Source: Campylobacteraceae bacterium
GTDB lineage: Bacteria; Campylobacterota; Campylobacteria; Campylobacterales; Sulfurovaceae
Direction: 5' to 3'
NCBI GenBank assembly: GCA_027065385.1
Contig: JAMOOP010000061.1
Span: 1-44,670 of the forward strand
Length of the DNA: 44,670 bases
Each line of letters starts with the position of its first letter. Position 1 is the stretch's first letter. The position numbers and the translations under genes were made by a program. The notes under the pieces are model-generated. The model ran no database searches. It was given only the letters and a program-made list of their open reading frames with translations, and had not been told where the DNA came from. Below are positions 34,942 through 43,797 of the stretch, piece by piece.

Positions 34942-35346
34942 ATGACAGACTATATAGAACTACTAAAGAAAAATGATTTAAAAGCCACAATTCAGAGAAC
35001 TGGAATATTAAAATCTATAGATAATGCAGGTCATTTTAGTATAGATGAGATTTATGAAGATGTAAAAGAGCATTATCCAACTTTATCTCTTGCTACAATA
35101 TATAAAAATATTATCCTTATGATACAACAGGGTGTAATAGTAGAAGTTCCAATAAATGGTGAAAAATCAAAATATGAGCTAAAAAAAGATGACCATATTC
35201 ATCTTATATGTAAATCTTGTGGTAAAATAAAAGATAAAGAGATAACTAAAGAGAAAGAACAGATATTATCCATTGAAAACTTTCAAATAACAAATGCGCA
35301 GATAAATCTTTATGGAATATGTAAAGAGTGTCAATCAAAGATATAA
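34942..35346 (+). CDS. perR: Fur-family regulator, probably PerR
   Basis: 134 residues. An N-terminal winged helix (about 1-80, LKATIQRTGILKSI and TLSLATIYKNI as recognition helix) is followed by a dimerisation domain. Two C-x-x-C pairs (Cys90/Cys93 and Cys127/Cys130) form the structural zinc site. HFSIDEIY (His31) and HIHLIC match the regulatory-metal ligand positions of the family. PerR members sense peroxide through metal-catalysed oxidation of such histidines. Location right after a 2-Cys peroxiredoxin supports PerR over Fur. It overlaps the LpxH-like gene by 19 bp. Fur or Zur cannot be excluded from the sequence alone. Confidence 0.78.
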   Translation: MTDYIELLKKNDLKATIQRTGILKSIDNAGHFSIDEIYEDVKEHYPTLSLATIYKNIILMIQQGVIVEVPINGEKSKYELKKDDHIHLICKSCGKIKDKEITKEKEQILSIENFQITNAQINLYGICKECQSKI

Positions 35347-36086
35347 AAGAGAGTGCTATTTTTATAGCTGATGCACACTATCCTCATTATGGAGATGAAT
35401 TTTTTAAACTATTACAAAATATAGATAATAAAAAGATAGTAACTCCACAACTTTTTTTAATGGGTGATATTTTTGATTTACTTTTTGGATATAGTAATTA
35501 TATTAAAACTTTCTCAAACAAGGCTATAATTCTACTACAAAAACTCTCTAAAGAGATAGATATATACTATTTAGAGGGAAATCATGACTTTTGTTTAAAA
35601 GAGATATTTCCAAATATAAAAGTATATAATCGAGAAAAACAACCTATAAAATTTAGACTAAAAAAAGATAATATATATTTAGCACATGGAGATTTATATA
35701 AAACTGGATTTGGATATAACTTATATTGTAAACTACTTAGAAATAGATTTACATTAAAGAGTCTAAGTTTATTTGAAAAAAAAATAATAGATAATAGATT
35801 AAAAAAGTTAAAAATAAAAAATATCTGTCATGATTTTATAGATTTTAAAAAAAGAGTAGATGAGATAAAGAGATATTATCCTAAAGACTCTTTAATAGTA
35901 GAAGGACATTTTCATCAAGGTAAAGTTTTTGAAAACTATATCTCTTTGCCCTCTTTAGCTTGTCAAGGTGAGATTGGTATTATTATAGAGGGAAAAATAG
36001 TTTTTAAAAAGTTAAATGCTCTACTTTCCACGACTAAATCCACCACTATAACTACTTCCACCTCCCCAACTTCCACTATGAGATGA
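35328..36086 (+). CDS. LpxH-like metallophosphoesterase (UDP-2,3-diacylglucosamine hydrolase type)
   Basis: 252 residues of the calcineurin-like phosphoesterase fold. All metal-binding motifs are present: DAHYP (about 15-19), GDIFD (46-50), GNHDF (84-88), HGD (about 119-121) and GHFHQG (about 193-198). LpxH cleaves UDP-2,3-diacylglucosamine to lipid X in lipid A synthesis; LpxH-like proteins in this phylum are divergent, so the substrate is inferred. The only possible start is GTG at 35328 inside the PerR-like gene. The last ~24 residues are a Ser/Thr-rich low-complexity stretch (36021-36086) that is antisense to the minus-strand Gly/Ser gene, so the C-terminus may be an accidental extension. 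Confidence 0.75.
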   Translation: MSIKDIKESAIFIADAHYPHYGDEFFKLLQNIDNKKIVTPQLFLMGDIFDLLFGYSNYIKTFSNKAIILLQKLSKEIDIYYLEGNHDFCLKEIFPNIKVYNREKQPIKFRLKKDNIYLAHGDLYKTGFGYNLYCKLLRNRFTLKSLSLFEKKIIDNRLKKLKIKNICHDFIDFKKRVDEIKRYYPKDSLIVEGHFHQGKVFENYISLPSLACQGEIGIIIEGKIVFKKLNALLSTTKSTTITTSTSPTSTMR

Positions 36087-36209
36087 TGAACGAACACTTG
36101 AAACCTCTTTTTCTATTGATTTTACCTCTTGAAGCCCTACACCTTGATATGTCATATATCCACTAAGTAAAGTTAAAACAGAAAATATTATAAATACAAC
36201 TTTAATCAT
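36021..36209 (-). CDS. Small membrane or secreted protein with Gly/Ser-rich tail
   Basis: 62 residues. An N-terminal hydrophobic segment (about 2-20, VVFIIFSVLTLLSGYMTY) could be a signal anchor. The tail (about 40-62) is Ser/Gly-rich with aromatic residues (SGSWGGGSSYSGGFSRG). Its ATG shares a base with the stop of the DUF4178 gene (TAATG), behind a GGGAGG ribosome site, so the two are translated together. I do not recognise a family. Its last 66 bases overlap the convergent LpxH-like gene. It is probably a partner of the DUF4178 membrane protein. Confidence 0.65.
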   Translation of the reverse strand: MIKVVFIIFSVLTLLSGYMTYQGVGLQEVKSIEKEVSSVRSSSHSGSWGGGSSYSGGFSRGK

Positions 36210-37504
36210 TAATCACCTCCCTTTACAAATATGAGGTATATTAAACCTATAAATCCTATAAAAAATAGAAAAAATATATCAAACGCTAAACCTAGACCCA
36301 TAAATATTATCATCATTACATATATATTCAATTTTTGTCGAAAATAGGTATATATTAAAAATAGTAGTATAATTATAAAAAGAGGTGTAATATAGTTGGG
36401 TCTTATGACTCTCTCTTCTATTTTTACTATAATTTTATCTGTTGAGGGTGTTATCTTTTTAACCTTTAGAAGATATTGACCTGTATCTAATTTTAGATAA
36501 ATATTAGCACCTATTGCTGTATGTGACCATGTTTTTCCAAGTACTTTTTTACTAAAATATACCTTTCCACTATCAATATAGAATATCTTTTTATTTTGCT
36601 TATATATAGCCAAACTATAATTATTAATTCTCTTTTTTAATGGGCTAGTTATTTCTATTTTTGTTAAAAATGCACTATTTGTTATTCTAAATAGAGTATC
36701 TCTATTTTTATCAAACTTTTCGTATAAAACTTTATCACTTGTAATTGAAGATATTAGGGTAATAAATAGAGTTATAAATATGGCTACTATTCCATAAAAA
36801 GGTAGTGGTTTTTTATCTTCTAACTCTTTATTTAGTTTTTCTATAGAGCTTATTTTTTTTATAACCTGCTCTTTTTCATTAACTCCAAAACTATTATAGA
36901 CCTCTTTTGCATCTAACTCTTTAGTAAAATAGACCTCTATTTCATTATTACTTTTTTCAATATTAAGTATTTGACTTCTAGTCGCTTTATAGTCCCAACA
37001 CTCTATCTTATCACCTTTTTTAGCGACCCAAGTTAATTCGCCTTGAACAAAATCTATAAAACTACTATATGGTTCTCCATCTTGAAGTATATAGTGTCCA
37101 CCATTATAAAAAAGAGGTAATCGTTTACCCTTTTGCCATTTTCTTAAATCTAAGTCTCTAATTCTTCTTGAAAAGCTAATTACTCCATTTTCATAAACTA
37201 ACCAACTATATCCATAAAGAGGAGAAAATAGTAAAAACTCGCTCCATCTACCACCCTCTTCATCTCGATATACAATCCAACCAATAATTATCCACTCAAT
37301 ATCATTTATTTTACCCTTCATTCCAATTTTAAAAGGAACTTTTGGAGCATTAACATTTTTAAATTGGGATAGAACTTTATAGTTATTATTTAAATCAATT
37401 ACACTTTTGCAGTAGGCACAAGTTACACTCTGTACTCTCCCCCCTCCAATAATAGCAAGTGGTGCTGAACAGTTAGGACACTTTATACTATAAAATTTAC
37501 TCAT
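36209..37504 (-). CDS. Zinc-ribbon, DUF4178-containing membrane protein
   Basis: 431 residues. An N-terminal zinc ribbon (CPNC at 9-12 and CAYC at 29-32) is followed by a domain resembling DUF4178 (about 55-200; IGMKGKINDIEWIIIGWIVYRD and FLLFSPLYGYSWLVYENG are typical). One transmembrane helix lies at about 240-258, a beta-rich extracytoplasmic region follows, and three more helices close the C-terminus (about 370-428). DUF4178 has no established function. The gene is head-to-head with the cas operon across a 113-bp gap and heads a two-gene unit with the Gly/Ser peptide. Cytosolic zinc ribbon and DUF4178 with an extracytoplasmic loop would suit a membrane sensor or scaffold, which is inference. 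Confidence 0.72.
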   Translation of the reverse strand: MSKFYSIKCPNCSAPLAIIGGGRVQSVTCAYCKSVIDLNNNYKVLSQFKNVNAPKVPFKIGMKGKINDIEWIIIGWIVYRDEEGGRWSEFLLFSPLYGYSWLVYENGVISFSRRIRDLDLRKWQKGKRLPLFYNGGHYILQDGEPYSSFIDFVQGELTWVAKKGDKIECWDYKATRSQILNIEKSNNEIEVYFTKELDAKEVYNSFGVNEKEQVIKKISSIEKLNKELEDKKPLPFYGIVAIFITLFITLISSITSDKVLYEKFDKNRDTLFRITNSAFLTKIEITSPLKKRINNYSLAIYKQNKKIFYIDSGKVYFSKKVLGKTWSHTAIGANIYLKLDTGQYLLKVKKITPSTDKIIVKIEERVIRPNYITPLFIIILLFLIYTYFRQKLNIYVMMIIFMGLGLAFDIFFLFFIGFIGLIYLIFVKGGD

Positions 37505-37522
37505 AAGATACTTTTTAAGTTA

Positions 37523-37528
37523 ATTATA
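37523..37528 (-). promoter_or_regulatory. -10 box for the DUF4178 gene
   Basis: The minus strand reads TATAAT here, 18 bases before the ATG at 37504, divergent from the cas promoter. Confidence 0.45.
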
Positions 37529-37591
37529 ACATAGTATCTATAAAAAATTTAAAATTCTTATAAATAGACTATTTTTGTCTTTTGAAAGTTG

Positions 37592-37597
37592 TATAAT
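37592..37597 (+). promoter_or_regulatory. -10 box for the cas operon
   Basis: TATAAT 20 bases before the cas6 ATG, with AAGGA at 37608-37612 as ribosome site. It is the only clear promoter before the six tightly packed cas genes. Confidence 0.6.
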
Positions 37598-37617
37598 ACA
37601 GCTAAAAAAGGACATTT

Positions 37618-38334
37618 ATGAAATATTTTGAACTGACATGCACGGCATATATAAAAAGAGATATACTATTTAGAGATAGTTTTGAAAAACTATCTAAATA
37701 TATCAGCTTCTCAATGGCTCAAACCAATGAGTTTAAAGAGTTACATAATAGTAATGGATTTAAATTTTACACTTTTAATAACTTCTCTCCTATAGAAAAA
37801 TCAAAAATCTATAAAAGAGGTAATAGCTACACATTTCTAATTCGCTCATTTAATGAAAATTTAATAGACCAACTTATAATCTCTTTAAGAGAAAATATAA
37901 ATAATCCAAATTTCCAAGTTATTCAAGCTCAAAAAAAGAGTGTAAAAGAGTTTTTTATATCAGAACTATATAGTATCACTCCTGTAATTGTATCAACTGA
38001 GAAAGGATTTTTTTGGACAATGGAAAAAGATGGAGATATTATGAAACTATATAAACAGCTCCATAGTAATTTAGAGAGAAAATATATATCTCTTTATGGT
38101 AAAAAACCCCAAATAAAAGATAATTTTATTCAACTACTAGAGATAAAAAATAGAGTTCCACAAACCATACAAAATCATAAAAATGGAAAAAGTTATAGAT
38201 TTTTTGGAAATAAGTTTAAAATAGTTCCAAGAGAAGATGAACTTAGCCAAAAATTAGCATTTTTAGCTCTTGGGTGTGGATTGGGTGAGAAAAATAGTTT
38301 TGGGGGTGGGTTTTGTATTGGAAAAGGAAAATAG
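37618..38334 (+). CDS. cas6: CRISPR-associated endoribonuclease Cas6
   Basis: 238 residues with the pattern of Cas6, the nuclease that cuts CRISPR precursor RNA within each repeat. Two ferredoxin-like halves are suggested by the beta-rich N-terminus (FELTCTAYIKRDI) and the C-terminal part ending in the family's glycine-rich loop, GLGEKNSFGGGFCIGKGK (about 221-238). A candidate catalytic histidine is not obvious from pattern alone. The gene starts the cas operon, and its TAG is followed at once by the cas8b ATG. It supplies crRNA to the Cas8b-Cas7-Cas5 complex encoded next. Confidence 0.88.
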   Translation: MKYFELTCTAYIKRDILFRDSFEKLSKYISFSMAQTNEFKELHNSNGFKFYTFNNFSPIEKSKIYKRGNSYTFLIRSFNENLIDQLIISLRENINNPNFQVIQAQKKSVKEFFISELYSITPVIVSTEKGFFWTMEKDGDIMKLYKQLHSNLERKYISLYGKKPQIKDNFIQLLEIKNRVPQTIQNHKNGKSYRFFGNKFKIVPREDELSQKLAFLALGCGLGEKNSFGGGFCIGKGK

Positions 38335-39969
38335 ATGAAATTTTTTATAAAAGATGTATTTTTTAATAATGGATTAGTAAATCTATATAATCATTTAATA
38401 GATAGGGATTTGGGAGTAGATATTAAATTAAATAATCAATTTTCAGAGATAGATTTTAAACAGCAACAAGAAGATAAGATATTCTATAAAATTTTAGAAA
38501 TTTTCTTAAAAGATTTTAAAATAGTGCATCAAACAGATAATGATAGATGGTATTTTGATGAGAAAAAAGGTGATTTTATCTTAGATAAGAAATTTGATAT
38601 TAAGGGAAAATCGAGTGGAAATGATATTTTAAGTGGAGTTTATACCTATAAGAGTATAGAGGAGTTGGGGTTTTCCAATAGAGATGAGGTAAGAGAGTTA
38701 TATTTTGAGTTTTGTAATAGACATAATTTAAAACCAGAAAAAAATGTTCCAAATAAACAAAATAGATTAGTTGTAGCGATTACACATAATGATGCAGTTA
38801 AAAAATTTTCAAGCTATTTAGTTAGAGGGGATATGTTAGATTTGGACTCCAAAATTCATCAATTTGAAAATGGTAGTAAAAATTTTAGAGATATGTTGCC
38901 AAATAAAACGGATAAAATAGATAAATGGGAAGCACTTATCTATTGGTTTGGGGTAAAGATAGGTAGATATTATAATAGTTCATTTTTTATATATCCAAAC
39001 TCTATGGATTTAAACTCTCTACAATTATTTAAAGAGGATTTAAAAATATATGAAGATGTTTACGAGTATAGAGATAAAAATGATAAATTAAAAAAAACCT
39101 CATCAAATATAGATTTTTATGTTCAACTTGAAAAAGATGGTATTAAAAATCCAAACTTCTATATCTCAAAGAGTCAAGAGGAGTTTGAATTAAAGTTTTT
39201 TATATATCTAGCATCAAAAATTATACATATAGAGGAGCAGTATAAAAAAAGCTCAAAAAGAAGAAGAGCCACAAAAGAGAGACTCTATCAAGCCTTACAA
39301 AATATAACCTTTTTAATCTATAGTGAAGATGGGGATTTTAAATCATCTCTACAAGAGTACTCAAAGGCGTATAGATTAATTAAATTCTTAGAACTTTTAA
39401 AAAATAGTGAACTATTTGAATATCTAGGTAGTTTAATTACAAATATTGCTCTGTGTAAAGGTAGTAAAGAGGTTAATTTAATTATTAGGGATTTTTCCAA
39501 TAATATATTGGAATTTCAACCACTAGGAAAGGAGTACTATTTAGCAAGTTTTAATATTTTAAAAAATGGTTCAAGAAATCTTGGCAAGAGACTTTATGAG
39601 TTTGAAAACTTATATTTAGAAAAAATTTTAAAAGGAAAAAATATGAATTTACACCAAAAATCAAAAATATTGGGTGATGGGGTTGGAAATTTTAGTGCCA
39701 ATTTGGCTGATAAGGATTTACTATTTAGACTTAGAAATATCAAAAACCATAAACAGTTAATCTCATACTTTAAAGATTTGGAGTTTAGGGTTTTAAAAGA
39801 TGGAGACAAAGCGAGACTTACTAAAGAGTTCCATTCAAGTTTGCAAGATATATTAGAAGAGTTAGAAAAGTCTAAAGAGAGTTGGGAAATCGTAAGAGAT
39901 TATATAGCAATTTATGCGATAGAGAAATTTAAAGCTACAGAGTATTTTAATAAAAAAGGAGATAAATAA
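38335..39969 (+). CDS. cas8b: Type I-B Cascade large subunit (Cas8b-like)
   Basis: 544 residues, mostly helical in the C-terminal half with many Lys/Asp/Glu/Leu and no transmembrane segments. Size and position between cas6 and cas7 match the Cas8b/Cst1-type large subunit of subtype I-B. These proteins recognise the PAM and help recruit Cas3, but share little sequence, so the assignment leans on gene order. No zinc-finger cysteine cluster is seen. It starts directly after the cas6 stop with AAAAGGA upstream and shares one base with cas7 (TAATG). Confidence 0.8.
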   Translation: MKFFIKDVFFNNGLVNLYNHLIDRDLGVDIKLNNQFSEIDFKQQQEDKIFYKILEIFLKDFKIVHQTDNDRWYFDEKKGDFILDKKFDIKGKSSGNDILSGVYTYKSIEELGFSNRDEVRELYFEFCNRHNLKPEKNVPNKQNRLVVAITHNDAVKKFSSYLVRGDMLDLDSKIHQFENGSKNFRDMLPNKTDKIDKWEALIYWFGVKIGRYYNSSFFIYPNSMDLNSLQLFKEDLKIYEDVYEYRDKNDKLKKTSSNIDFYVQLEKDGIKNPNFYISKSQEEFELKFFIYLASKIIHIEEQYKKSSKRRRATKERLYQALQNITFLIYSEDGDFKSSLQEYSKAYRLIKFLELLKNSELFEYLGSLITNIALCKGSKEVNLIIRDFSNNILEFQPLGKEYYLASFNILKNGSRNLGKRLYEFENLYLEKILKGKNMNLHQKSKILGDGVGNFSANLADKDLLFRLRNIKNHKQLISYFKDLEFRVLKDGDKARLTKEFHSSLQDILEELEKSKESWEIVRDYIAIYAIEKFKATEYFNKKGDK

Positions 39970-40898
39970 TGTTTTTAAATATAGCATATATAAATAGAGT
40001 AAATATCGCTTCACTAAATGGAAGTGAGGGAACAGGTGGAAACCTTACAGCAATGAAAAAGATTTCAAACTATAATGGAGATGAGTTTGCTTATGTTTCA
40101 GGTCAAGCACTTAGACGATATATAAAAGAGACTCTAATGCAGTTAGGAGAGAAGATTTCAGAGGTAAATGAGAGTGGAGAACCTACTTTTAGAGACGAAA
40201 AGGGGAAATATATTAATCTAAACTCAAAATGGAAAGATGATTTAAGAGATAGAGTCTTTAAAGAGTATTGTGATTTAGATTTATTTGGATATATGTTCCC
40301 AAAAGGGGCTAGAAGATGGTCACCTATTAAAGTAACACCTATGATTTCTATTTTAGCATATAAGGGGGAGTATGATTATTTAACAAGAAAACAGAAACCC
40401 AAAAAAGAGGGTGAAAAGAGTGGAAATATTGTTCAAATAGAGATAGATACACTAAACTTTATGAGAGGAAATATAATTGTAAATTTAGAACATATTGGGT
40501 CTATTGTTGATGAGTATAATTATGATATTACACCTATTTTATCAGAGGAAGAGAGGAGAAAAAGAGTAAATGTATTTATTGACTCCATTAAATATCTAAA
40601 TGGTGGAGCTAAACAATCAAGAAATCTAGAAGATATTTCTCCAAAATTTGTAATAGCTATAAAACAGAAAACAGGAAACCCATTTCTATTAAATGCTCTT
40701 TTAGTTGATAAAGATAGAAATATTAATATAGAGATAATAAAAGATGCAATTTCAAACAGTGGAATAGATGAGAAGACTATATCTATAGGAATAGCTAAAG
40801 GAAGTTTTGCAAATGAGCAAATTATTAGAGATAGTTTTTCCAATGTGACATCTGTATCTAATGCTCTTGAGAGTTTAAAAGAAAATGAGAGTAATTAG
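39969..40898 (+). CDS. cas7: Type I-B Cascade backbone protein Cas7 (Cst2/DevR family)
   Basis: 309 residues. The N-terminus (MFLNIAYINRVNIASLNGSEG, then GGNLTAMKKI and YVSGQALRRYI) is the typical opening of the Cas7/Cst2/DevR family, an RRM-like protein that polymerises along the crRNA spacer. PKFVIAIKQKTGNPFLLNALL and the C-terminal GIAKGSF region fit the core. Start ATG with AAGGAG behind the cas8b stop. It overlaps cas5 by 14 bp. The DevR-type Cas7 next to a Cas5t-like protein is what I use to call subtype I-B. Confidence 0.9.
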   Translation: MFLNIAYINRVNIASLNGSEGTGGNLTAMKKISNYNGDEFAYVSGQALRRYIKETLMQLGEKISEVNESGEPTFRDEKGKYINLNSKWKDDLRDRVFKEYCDLDLFGYMFPKGARRWSPIKVTPMISILAYKGEYDYLTRKQKPKKEGEKSGNIVQIEIDTLNFMRGNIIVNLEHIGSIVDEYNYDITPILSEEERRKRVNVFIDSIKYLNGGAKQSRNLEDISPKFVIAIKQKTGNPFLLNALLVDKDRNINIEIIKDAISNSGIDEKTISIGIAKGSFANEQIIRDSFSNVTSVSNALESLKENESN

Positions 40899-41598
40899 AT
40901 TTGAACTAGAAGGGATTTTAAACTCATTTAGAGTTCCCTTTTTTAAAACATACCATAAGAGTTTTTTAACTCCACCAAAGAGTACTATTATTGGATTATT
41001 GTGTAATATTTCACTTAAGAACCAAAAGGATTTTTTTGAATTATTAAATAGTGATTTAATTAAAGTCTCTGTTATTTTAAAAGATTTACAAGGAAAAGCC
41101 AAAGATTTATGGACATATAAACTCTATGAAAAAAAGAATTTTGGTAAAAGTGTAATTAGAAGAGATAAATTACATTTAGCAAAATATATTATATATTTAG
41201 AGATAGAAGATAAAGATTTAGCAGAAGAGATTTTAGAAAATTTAAAAGAGCCTAAAAATACTCCTGCTTTAGGATTAGATGATGAGATTGTAAAAATTTC
41301 AAATATAAAAATAGTTGAATTGGAAAATAATAGTAGTAATATTGTTCATTCAACACTTTTAACTAAAAACCCTAAAATCTCAGACATTTCTCAAATAGAT
41401 AATAATTTACATTTAGAAATGCCAACCTTTTATAAAATTCCAACTAAATTTGAGGCATTTGATAAAAAGGGAAAACGAAAATCAAAACAACCCAAAGAGG
41501 AGTTATTACAAGTTGAGTTTTTTAACTGTAGTATAGAGGTCTCTAATATAAAGAGTTATTATGATGCAGAGTATAATATGGGGGTAATTTTTAGTTGA
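40885..41598 (+). CDS. cas5: Type I-B Cascade subunit Cas5
   Basis: 237 residues with the Cas5 RAMP pattern. The N-terminal strand VIRFELEGILNSFRVPFFKTYHKSFLTPPKSTIIGLL contains the conserved S/T-F-R-x-P and P-P-x-S-T-I-I-G-L-L motifs. Cas5 caps the 5' handle of the crRNA. The mid-region GLDDEIVKIS and the acidic C-terminus are variable in the family. The ATG lies inside the end of cas7, and its stop TGA overlaps the TTG start of cas3. Confidence 0.9.
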   Translation: MRVIRFELEGILNSFRVPFFKTYHKSFLTPPKSTIIGLLCNISLKNQKDFFELLNSDLIKVSVILKDLQGKAKDLWTYKLYEKKNFGKSVIRRDKLHLAKYIIYLEIEDKDLAEEILENLKEPKNTPALGLDDEIVKISNIKIVELENNSSNIVHSTLLTKNPKISDISQIDNNLHLEMPTFYKIPTKFEAFDKKGKRKSKQPKEELLQVEFFNCSIEVSNIKSYYDAEYNMGVIFS

Positions 41599-43784
41599 TA
41601 CTAGCAAAAAGATTAAATAATAGATTTCAATCGCTTCAAAAGCATACTGACTTTGTTATAGAGGAGTCTTTAAAACTTATAGATAACTCTTCTATAGATA
41701 GAGTTGCTAAAATATGTGGATTTAAAAAGGAGAAAATAGTAGATTTAATATTTTTTTCTGCCTATTTTCATGATATTGGAAAAGCTACAAAGGAGTTTCA
41801 ATCAACAATTAATAGTGGTTCAAAATCTTATCACTCATTGTATTCTGCTTCTGTTTTAGTAGAAGTTGAAGATTTCGATTTTATAGAGGGTGATAGATTT
41901 GTCAATTTACTTTTAGTAAATGTATTAACACACCATACACTTTTACCTTATGGAGTTAGAGGAGTTAAATTTAATTTTTTAAATGAAACAAAGGAGTTTT
42001 TTTATGGATATAGAGAAAGTTATAAGAAGTATTTAAAAAAAAGATGCTCTTATAGTTTTGATTTTGAGATAGAAGAGGATATGCAAATAGCACTTAAAGA
42101 GATAGAAGATGATTTAAAATATATTAAATCAACCCATAAACTAAGAACTCTCTACTCTTATGTATCAGGTATATTAAATCTAGCCGATTGGTTAGCAAGT
42201 GCTAGATTTAGTGGAACTATTACACCTATTACTTTTCAAACTCAACCCTCAAAAGAGAATTTTATAAAAAATCTCTCTTTTAATAAACTTCGAGACTTTC
42301 AGGAGCAGTTATCTCTAAGTTCTAATAGTGTTTTAGTTGAAATTCCAACAGGAGAGGGGAAAACAGAAGGCTCTCTTCTTTGGGCTATCAATAACTTATA
42401 TAATAAACATTCTAAAATTATCTATACTCTTCCAACTCAAACCACCTCAAATAAACTTTACGAGAGAGTCCAAAGCTTTTTTAATAAAAATGAGTGTGGA
42501 CTTATCCACTCTTCGGCAAAAATATATTTGGAAAAGAAGTATGAGAGAGAGAATGGAGAGATTGATGAGGTTTTTAAAAGTGATTTTTTGCTCTCAAAAA
42601 GTTTTAATAAGCCTATAACTGTATCTACTATTGACTCTTTGTTAAAATATTTTATAAATATTGGAAGATTTAATATTGCTACAAAAAACTTTTTAAACTC
42701 TGTAATAGTTATTGATGAGGTTCACGCCTATGATTTAAAGTTAATGGGTTTTTTAAAACGGTTTTTTGAGCTTTGTAATGAGATGGGTGTAGGGGTCTGT
42801 TTAATGAGTGCATCTATTCCAAATAAGATTAAAGAGCTTTTAGGAGTAGAAAACTATCATCTTGTAACTCAAAAGGATTTATTTGCAAAAAAAGCAAATG
42901 AGATTATAAAAGTAGATGAGTTTTTGGAGAGTGATTTTTATCTGATTTTAGAAAAATTTAGTTTAAATAAAAATATTTTAATCATACGAAACACCGTAAA
43001 GAGTGCGATAAACACATATAGAGAGTTATTGGATTTAGGGATTAAAGAGAGTGATATAATTCTATATCACTCCACATTTAAAAAACAAGATAGAACCAAA
43101 AAAGAGGAGTTAATATTTAAAAAGCTCAAAGAGAAAAAGCCCTTTATTTTAGTAGCCACTCAAATAGTAGAAGTCTCTTTAGATATAGATTTTGATATTA
43201 TGTTTAGTGATAATGCCCCTATAGACTCACTTATTCAAAGATTTGGAAGAGTAAATCGTAAAAAATCTATAGAGAAAAGAGGGGAGATATATATTTATAG
43301 GGTAGAAAACCCTCTACCATATAGAGAGACTATTTTAGATTTAACTTTTGAGACTATTGAAGAGGGCTATTTTGAACTTGGTAGATATGTGGGGTGGTTA
43401 AATATGGTTTATAATAGACTATTTGAAGATGATATAACTATTAAAAATGAGATAACAAGGCTTTTTGACAATGCCTATAATAAATACAGTGAGACTCTAA
43501 AAAAGCTTGATGGAATAAAAAAATCGAGTGATAATTATGATTTAAGAGATATTGAGTTACAAAAAAATGACTATTTATTATATGAGGATTATATAAAAGA
43601 GAATAGAGATTATAAATATACTGTATCTCTTCCACTATATTTAGAAAAAGAGTTTATACATACTTTGCCCAGAGAGATAGAGGAGAGATTATATTATAAG
43701 GTGTTAAAGTTAGATTATAGTTTTGAGATTGGTGTTGATATTCCTAAAAAAGAGGAATTGGTAGGTTCTTATTTTGAGTTTTAA
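41595..43784 (+). CDS. cas3: CRISPR-associated helicase-nuclease Cas3
   Basis: 729 residues with nuclease and helicase in one chain. N-terminal HD domain: LQKHTDFV (His17), AYFHDIGKATKEFQ (His-Asp at about 59-60) and LTHHTLL. Superfamily 2 helicase: Walker A PTGEGKTEGS (about 251-260), DEVH box VIDEVHAYD (about 372-380), CLMSASIP (motif III), then ATQIVEVSLDIDFD and QRFGRVNRK (motif VI, about 545). It is recruited by the DNA-bound Cascade complex and unwinds and degrades the target strand. The start is TTG at 41595, overlapping the cas5 stop; no ATG is nearby. All catalytic motifs appear intact, so interference is likely active. Confidence 0.94.
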   Translation: MILAKRLNNRFQSLQKHTDFVIEESLKLIDNSSIDRVAKICGFKKEKIVDLIFFSAYFHDIGKATKEFQSTINSGSKSYHSLYSASVLVEVEDFDFIEGDRFVNLLLVNVLTHHTLLPYGVRGVKFNFLNETKEFFYGYRESYKKYLKKRCSYSFDFEIEEDMQIALKEIEDDLKYIKSTHKLRTLYSYVSGILNLADWLASARFSGTITPITFQTQPSKENFIKNLSFNKLRDFQEQLSLSSNSVLVEIPTGEGKTEGSLLWAINNLYNKHSKIIYTLPTQTTSNKLYERVQSFFNKNECGLIHSSAKIYLEKKYERENGEIDEVFKSDFLLSKSFNKPITVSTIDSLLKYFINIGRFNIATKNFLNSVIVIDEVHAYDLKLMGFLKRFFELCNEMGVGVCLMSASIPNKIKELLGVENYHLVTQKDLFAKKANEIIKVDEFLESDFYLILEKFSLNKNILIIRNTVKSAINTYRELLDLGIKESDIILYHSTFKKQDRTKKEELIFKKLKEKKPFILVATQIVEVSLDIDFDIMFSDNAPIDSLIQRFGRVNRKKSIEKRGEIYIYRVENPLPYRETILDLTFETIEEGYFELGRYVGWLNMVYNRLFEDDITIKNEITRLFDNAYNKYSETLKKLDGIKKSSDNYDLRDIELQKNDYLLYEDYIKENRDYKYTVSLPLYLEKEFIHTLPREIEERLYYKVLKLDYSFEIGVDIPKKEELVGSYFEF

Positions 43785-43797
43785 TAAAGGAAATATT

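Noticed and set aside
41595-41597. Suspected frameshift at the cas5-cas3 junction
   Set aside because: TTG overlapping the TGA gives a plausible coupled start, and the Cas3 N-terminus reaches the expected HD motif distance.
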